Assembly (NCBI GenBank): GCA_903813345.2
Contig: CAIIXF020000340.1
Location: forward strand, 1-21,797
Direction of reading: 5' to 3'
Origin: Owenia fusiformis
Taxonomy: Eukaryota; Annelida; Polychaeta; Sabellida; Oweniidae
Length of the DNA: 21,797 nucleotides
The position numbers and the translations under genes were made by a program. Positions 17,710 to 21,797 of the stretch are shown here, piece after piece; within the stretch, counting starts at the first letter, position 1, and each line of letters begins with the position of its first letter. The notes beneath the pieces were generated by a model. That model ran no database searches and was not told where the DNA came from. It worked only from the letters and a program-made list of their open reading frames with translations.

Positions 17710-17772
17710 GTTGAACTACCCCTTGGTAAAACCACTCCCCCCAGGTGAATCCTGGCTACGGGCCTGCATGTT

Positions 17773-18165
17773 CATACACTCAAAGAATTAACAACCCTAG
17801 TGTACACTAATGCATCATTTGTGCAATAATGGAAGATGTAGGCTAGATGATGTGTGGAATGAGTTATGTTCATCTGAAAATAGATGTAGACTAGCACACG
17901 ATCATGAAATTTCATCAAAGTCGAAAGTGCACCGCGACCTACAAAACTTTTAGAGCTTACCTAACCGCTCCAATCCAACTTATACTCCAAGTCCTACTCA
18001 GTCTAAATGTAAAGCGTACGCGAGCCTCGGTTACTAGCACCTACTCCTCAACAAACTTCACATTCACAAGCTCTCTATGTAATCCTTGTAACTTCTCTCA
18101 GAATTCAGCAAGATATTCTGCGAAAATAGCGTGACAAGTACTGCGCATGTGCGGAAAACTACATG
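17773..18165. other. Nothing firmly recognisable
   Basis: A 76-codon frame (17904-18134) is open and relatively Ser/Thr-rich, but has no identifiable domain, codon bias or splice context. Not called as a gene. Confidence 0.45.
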
Positions 18166-18167
18166 TA

Positions 18168-18383
18168 CTAAATACCACCTAGGTGATGGGCACCTAGGTG
18201 TCCTCATTGAAGTGCTATATTCAATTGTTTGCAATATTTTCGACTACAAATTATCATTCCTTGTCTATTTTATTTTATGTCAGGTTAATATGACAAGGGA
18301 AACAATGCTTAAGTGAATGTCTATATGGTTTAAAAAGGAATCATAAATCAAGGTGCCCCAAGCGACAACTAGGTGGTATTTAG
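18168..18383. mobile_element. 216-bp TIR element with TA target duplication
   Basis: CTAAATACCACCTAG at 18168-18182 is matched by its exact reverse complement at 18369-18383, and TA lies outside both ends. Within the left end, ACCTAGGT occurs twice seven bases apart. No ORF of interest. It has the same size and target class as the other small elements here, but an unrelated sequence. Confidence 0.8.
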
Positions 18384-19815
18384 TAACACCGGGTATCCTA
18401 CACACTAAACGAAAAAAGCTACCTAGTAAAAATCCCGGGTATTGATGTTCACTAGATAAAGTAAGATGAAATGTCACATCAGTAATCATTCATAACTATC
18501 GCCGTTCCTCAACATTTCAAGCTAGGTTTGAGTTATCTAATATATCCCCCAGTAAGGGACTTGGACTACACATTTAGATAAATTAGCTCATTTCTAGGTC
18601 AAGAGCAAAGTCAAAATCTAGGTCAAATCTAAGTTTTTTTCAAGTTTCTCAAATCCTGACACTACACTTTAATATTTTTGGCTGAATTTTTGCACACAGA
18701 TAGATATTAGTATTCTATTAGTCTTAGCCTTTTGCCGTCTAGAGAAATTTTGCCTAGTTTTGAGATATTGAAGGTCAAAAAAAGGTCAAAAAAGGTCTTT
18801 TTTCAACTTGCTTCAAATTAACCAAATTTTTTTTTAAAACTCATCTACAAGTTCTCAGGATTCCAAATCTGACCTTACTTTTGACCTTTGACCTTTGGTT
18901 GACCTTCAGTGACCTCCGAAAGGTCAAAAAAGTTGATTTTTCAAATCGATTTTCTGGATTCAAATTTAGGAACATTTATTCACAAAAGATCTTATGAGGT
19001 CTACAAAAGTAAAATTTGCAAGGTCAAAGGTCAAGGTCATCAAACGAAATCACAAACTGTGTTTTCTAAGTTTCTCAAAATTGGAGACTACAAATCAATT
19101 TTTTTTACTGAAAGTCAGAATATATATTCCTCTAAAGGTTCTACACATATTAGCAATTGACTATTTATTAAAATTTTGCTCCAGTTTTGAGATATTAGAA
19201 CTCAAAAACTGAAAAAAGGTCAAATTTCAAAAATTTTCAAGGTCAAATTTCAACTTGCTCTAAATTGACCAAACTTTTTTTTAAAAAGCATCTACAAGAT
19301 CTCAGGAACTCAAATCTGACCTTAGTTTTGAACTATGACCTTTATTTGACCTTCAGTGACCTTCGAAAGGTCAAAAAAGTTAATTTTTCAAATTGATTTT
19401 CTGGATTCAAATTTAGGTTTCTTCAATCAGAAAAGATATACTGAGGTCTAAAAAAGTAAAATTTTTAAGGTCAAAGGTCAAGGTCATCAAACAAGATCAC
19501 AAACTGTGTTTTCTAAGTTTCTCAAAGTTTTTGACTACAAATCAATATTTTTGAATTAAAGACAGGATATATATTACTCTAAAGGTTTTACACATAATAA
19601 CAATTGATTATCTATTAAAATTCTGCACCAGTTTTGAGATATTGGACCTCAAAAACTGAAAAAGGTCTAATGTTGAAATCTTTCAAGGTCAAATTTCACA
19701 TTGCTTCAAATTGACCAAACTTTTTTTTAAAAAATCATCTACAAGATGCCTGGAGTTCATATATGTCCTTGTATTTAAGATTTGACCTTTGGCTGACCTT
19801 TAAATGTTCAAAAAA

Positions 19816-19854
19816 GCCTACAGGGCCTCCGTAAGATTGCTTGCAATCTTCTAG
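19816..19854 (+). mobile_element. Helitron-like 3' terminus, copy 1
   Basis: AAGATTGC (19833-19840) and GCAATCTT (19843-19850) form a hairpin, followed at once by CTAG and then T. Helitron 3' ends are a short hairpin a few bases before CTRR, with insertion between A and T. Here CTAG fits and the next base is T. It is preceded by GCCTACAGGGCCTCCG. The hairpin abuts CTAG more tightly than usual. Confidence 0.6.
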
Positions 19855-19963
19855 TTATTTATTCTTCCTCCCTCTTTTTCTCCTACTTCCAACTACCTTT
19901 CAACTAGGTACTACATGGTACTACTAGGGACCTGGGCTGAACTTGGCGGGAAAGGAATTTTTA
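19855..19963 (+). repeat. Unit-start segment after the hairpin (copy 1; copy 2 at 21609-21727)
   Basis: After a variable TTATT linker comes CTTCCTCCCTCTTTTTCTCC, then CAACTACCTTTCAACTAGG, TACTACTAGGGACCTGGGCT and AACTTGGCGGGAAAGG. It is the only part of the unit lacking AGGTCA. A diverged relic (AGTAAGGGACTTGGACTACA) precedes the first unit at 18551, showing that this segment opens each unit. Confidence 0.85.
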
Positions 19964-21569
19964 TCTAGGTCAAGGTCAAAGGTCAAAATCTAGGTCAAAT
20001 CTAAGTTTTTTTCAAGTTTCTCAAATCCTGACACTACACTTCAATATTTTTGGCTGAATTTTTGCACACAGATAGATATTAGTCTTCTATTAGTCTTAGC
20101 CTTTTGCCGTCTAGAGAAATTTTGCTTAGATTTTGAGATATTGAAGGTCAAAAAAAGGTCAAAAAAGGTCTTTTTTCAACTTGCTTCAAATTGACCAAAT
20201 TTTTTTTTAAAACTCATCTACAAGTTCTCAGGATTCCAAATCTGACCTTACTTTTGACCTTTGGTTGACCTTCAGTGACCTCCGAAAGGTCAAAAAGTTG
20301 ATTTTTCAAATCGATTTTCTGGATTCAAATTTAGGTATATTTATTCACAAAAGGCCTTCTGAGGTCTAAAAAAGTAAAATTTGCAAGGTCAAAGGTCAAG
20401 GTCATCAAACGAAATCACAAACTGTGTTTTCTAAGTTTCTCAAAATTGGAGACTACAAATCAATTTTTTTTACTGAAAGTCAGAATATATATTCCTCTAA
20501 AGGTTCTACACATATTAGCAATTGACTATTTATTAAAATTTTGCTCCAGTTTTGAGATATTAGAACTCAAAAACTAAAAAAAGGTCAAATTTCGAAATTT
20601 TTCATAGTCAAATTTCAACTTGCTCTAAATTGACCAAATTTTTTTAAAAAGCATCTACAAGATCTCAGGAACTCAAATCTGACCTTACTTTTGACCTCCT
20701 ACCTTTGGTTGACCTTTGGTGACCTTCGAAAGGTAAAAAAAGTTGTTTTTTCAAATTGATTTTCTGGATTCAAATTTAGGTATATTTGATCACAAAGGAC
20801 CCACTGAGGTCTAAAAAAGTAAAATTTGCAAGGTCAAAGGTCAAGGTCATCAAACTAAATCACAAACTGTGTTTTCTAAGTTTCTCAAAATTGGAGACTC
20901 CAAATCAATATTTTTTCATGAAAGTCAGGATATATATTCCTCTATAGGTTCTTCACATATTAGCAATTGACTATTTATTAAAATAGTGTACCAGTTTTGA
21001 GATATTGGAACTCAAAAACTGAAAAATGTCAAATTTCGAAACTTTTCAAGACTAAATTTCAACTTGCTTCAAATTGACCAATTTTTTTAAAAACTCATCT
21101 ACAAGTTCTCAGGATTCCAAATCTAACCTTACTTTTGACCTTTGACCTTTGGTTGACCTTCAGTGACCTCCGAAAGGTCAAAAAAGTTAATTTTTCAAAT
21201 CGATTTTCTGGATTCAAATTTAGGTATATTTATTCACAAATGACCTTCTGAGGTCTAAAAAATAAAATTTGCAAGGTCAACGGTCAAGGTCATCAAACGA
21301 AATCACAAACTATGTTTTCTAAGTTTCTCAAAATTGGAGACTACAAATCAATATTTTTAAATGAAAGTCAGAATATATATTCCTCTACTAAAGGTTCTAC
21401 ACATATTAGCAATTGATTATCTATTAAAATTTGGCTCCAGTTTTGAGATATTATAGCTAAAAAACTGAAAAAAGGTCAAATTTCAGAATTTTTCAAGGTC
21501 AAATTTCAACTTGCATTAATTCTACCAAACCTTTTTTAAAAACCTTTAGTTGACCTTCTAATTGGTAAT

Positions 21570-21608
21570 GCCTACAGGGCCTCCGTAAGATTGCTTGCAA
21601 TCTTCTAG
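21570..21608 (+). mobile_element. Helitron-like 3' terminus, copy 2
   Basis: The same module (GCCTACAGGGCCTCCG, hairpin AAGATTGC/GCAATCTT at 21587-21604, CTAG) ends the second higher-order unit. The AT-rich linker after CTAG differs in length between copies (TTATTTATTC against TTATTCTTTATTATTTATTC), while the pyrimidine-rich CTTCCTCCCTC segment that follows is the same. Confidence 0.6.
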
Positions 21609-21797
21609 TTATTCTTTATTATTTATTCTTCCTCCCTCTTTTTCTCCTACTTCCAACTACCTTTCAACTAGGTACTACATAGTCCTACTAGGGACCTGGG
21701 CTGAACTTGGCGGGAAAGGAATTTTTATCTAGGTCAAGGTCAAAGGTCAAAATCTAGGTCAAATCTTAGTTTTTTTCAAGTTTCTCAAATCCTGACA

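Larger units (their letters stand above)
15609..17766. mobile_element. Possible 2.16-kb element with CAGGCC ends and CATGTT flanks
   Basis: CAGGCC followed by AGGGGGGGG at 15609 and CCTGGCTACGGGCCTG ending at 17766 are inverted ends. CATGTT precedes the left end (15603-15608) and follows the right (17767-17772). An internal CAGGCCCATAGCCAGG at 15963 is a better match to the right end than the 15609 copy, but its flank does not match. CAGGCCCGTAGCCAGG-type ends are familiar on animal DNA transposons. No transposase was found, so it is non-autonomous or chimeric. Either left boundary is possible. Confidence 0.5.
18551..21797. repeat. Higher-order tandem array rich in AGGTCA, running off the window
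   Basis: The leader TCTAGGTCAA...AAATCTAAG and CTCAAATCCTGACACTACAC starts at 18593, 19964 and 21728, giving units of 1371 and 1764 bp. Inside, a monomer of about 445 bp carries AAGGTCAAAGGTCAAGGTCA at 19020, 19467, 20385, 20830 and (variant) 21273, so the first unit holds two such monomers and the second three. Copies are closely similar (long runs without change between 18600-19200 and 19970-20590), implying recent homogenisation. No protein-coding potential. Each unit closes with the hairpin-CTAG module. Confidence 0.95.

Noticed and set aside
18909-19212. Two overlapping plus-strand frames in the AGGTCA array
   Set aside because: Equivalent positions in later monomers carry indels that break the frame, so there is no coding constraint.

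Overview
This is non-coding-rich, AT-rich eukaryotic DNA, almost certainly from a marine invertebrate. A lophotrochozoan such as a mollusc fits best. The grounds are the dispersed repeats rather than any host gene: AAAATCCAAAATGGC-type repeats, tails rich in GGACGGACAGACAGACGGA-like sequence, and long arrays built on AGGTCA/TGACCT. I see no bacterial operon, rRNA, tRNA or CRISPR, and no convincing host gene.

Left end (1-4400, minus strand): one long open frame (545-4072, 1175 codons) encodes a protein with two OTU-type cysteine protease domains. Between them lies a third papain-like module that resembles herpesvirus-tegument-type (peptidase C76-like) deubiquitinases. Immediately downstream, shifted by -1 at a run of seven A, the reading continues into a highly charged protein repeat (NPEFKEKQKQ...) encoded by a 54/66-bp minisatellite. 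That repeat runs off the window edge. I infer that this is the 5' part of an autonomous Helitron-like transposon whose replicase/helicase would lie to the left of the window, broken or recoded at the poly-A run.

Middle (4400-18400) is layered repetitive DNA. It holds several fold-back/terminal-inverted-repeat elements (4569-5109 with a second copy at 9115-9475, 5252-5817, 11771-12423, 13710-13820, 18168-18383), and four of the five families have TA at both outer edges. It also holds two tandem repeat families of about 160 and 140 bp (5890-7990 and 14030-14835), a dispersed direct repeat (8443-9019 and 9550-9818), a 640-bp GATATTGG-rich quasi-periodic tract (10420-11060), and a possible 2.16-kb element with CAGGCC ends and matching CATGTT flanks (15609-17766). 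The 9498-9535 sequence acts as an in-window empty site for the 5252-5817 insertion.

Right end (18551-21797): a higher-order tandem array of roughly 445-bp monomers. Each higher-order unit ends in a hairpin followed directly by CTAG, the structure expected of a Helitron 3' terminus, and then restarts. Each monomer carries clustered AGGTCA half-sites in DR1, DR0, DR4 and everted arrangements. The left-hand Helitron-like gene and the right-hand array may belong to related rolling-circle machinery, but nothing in the window proves that.
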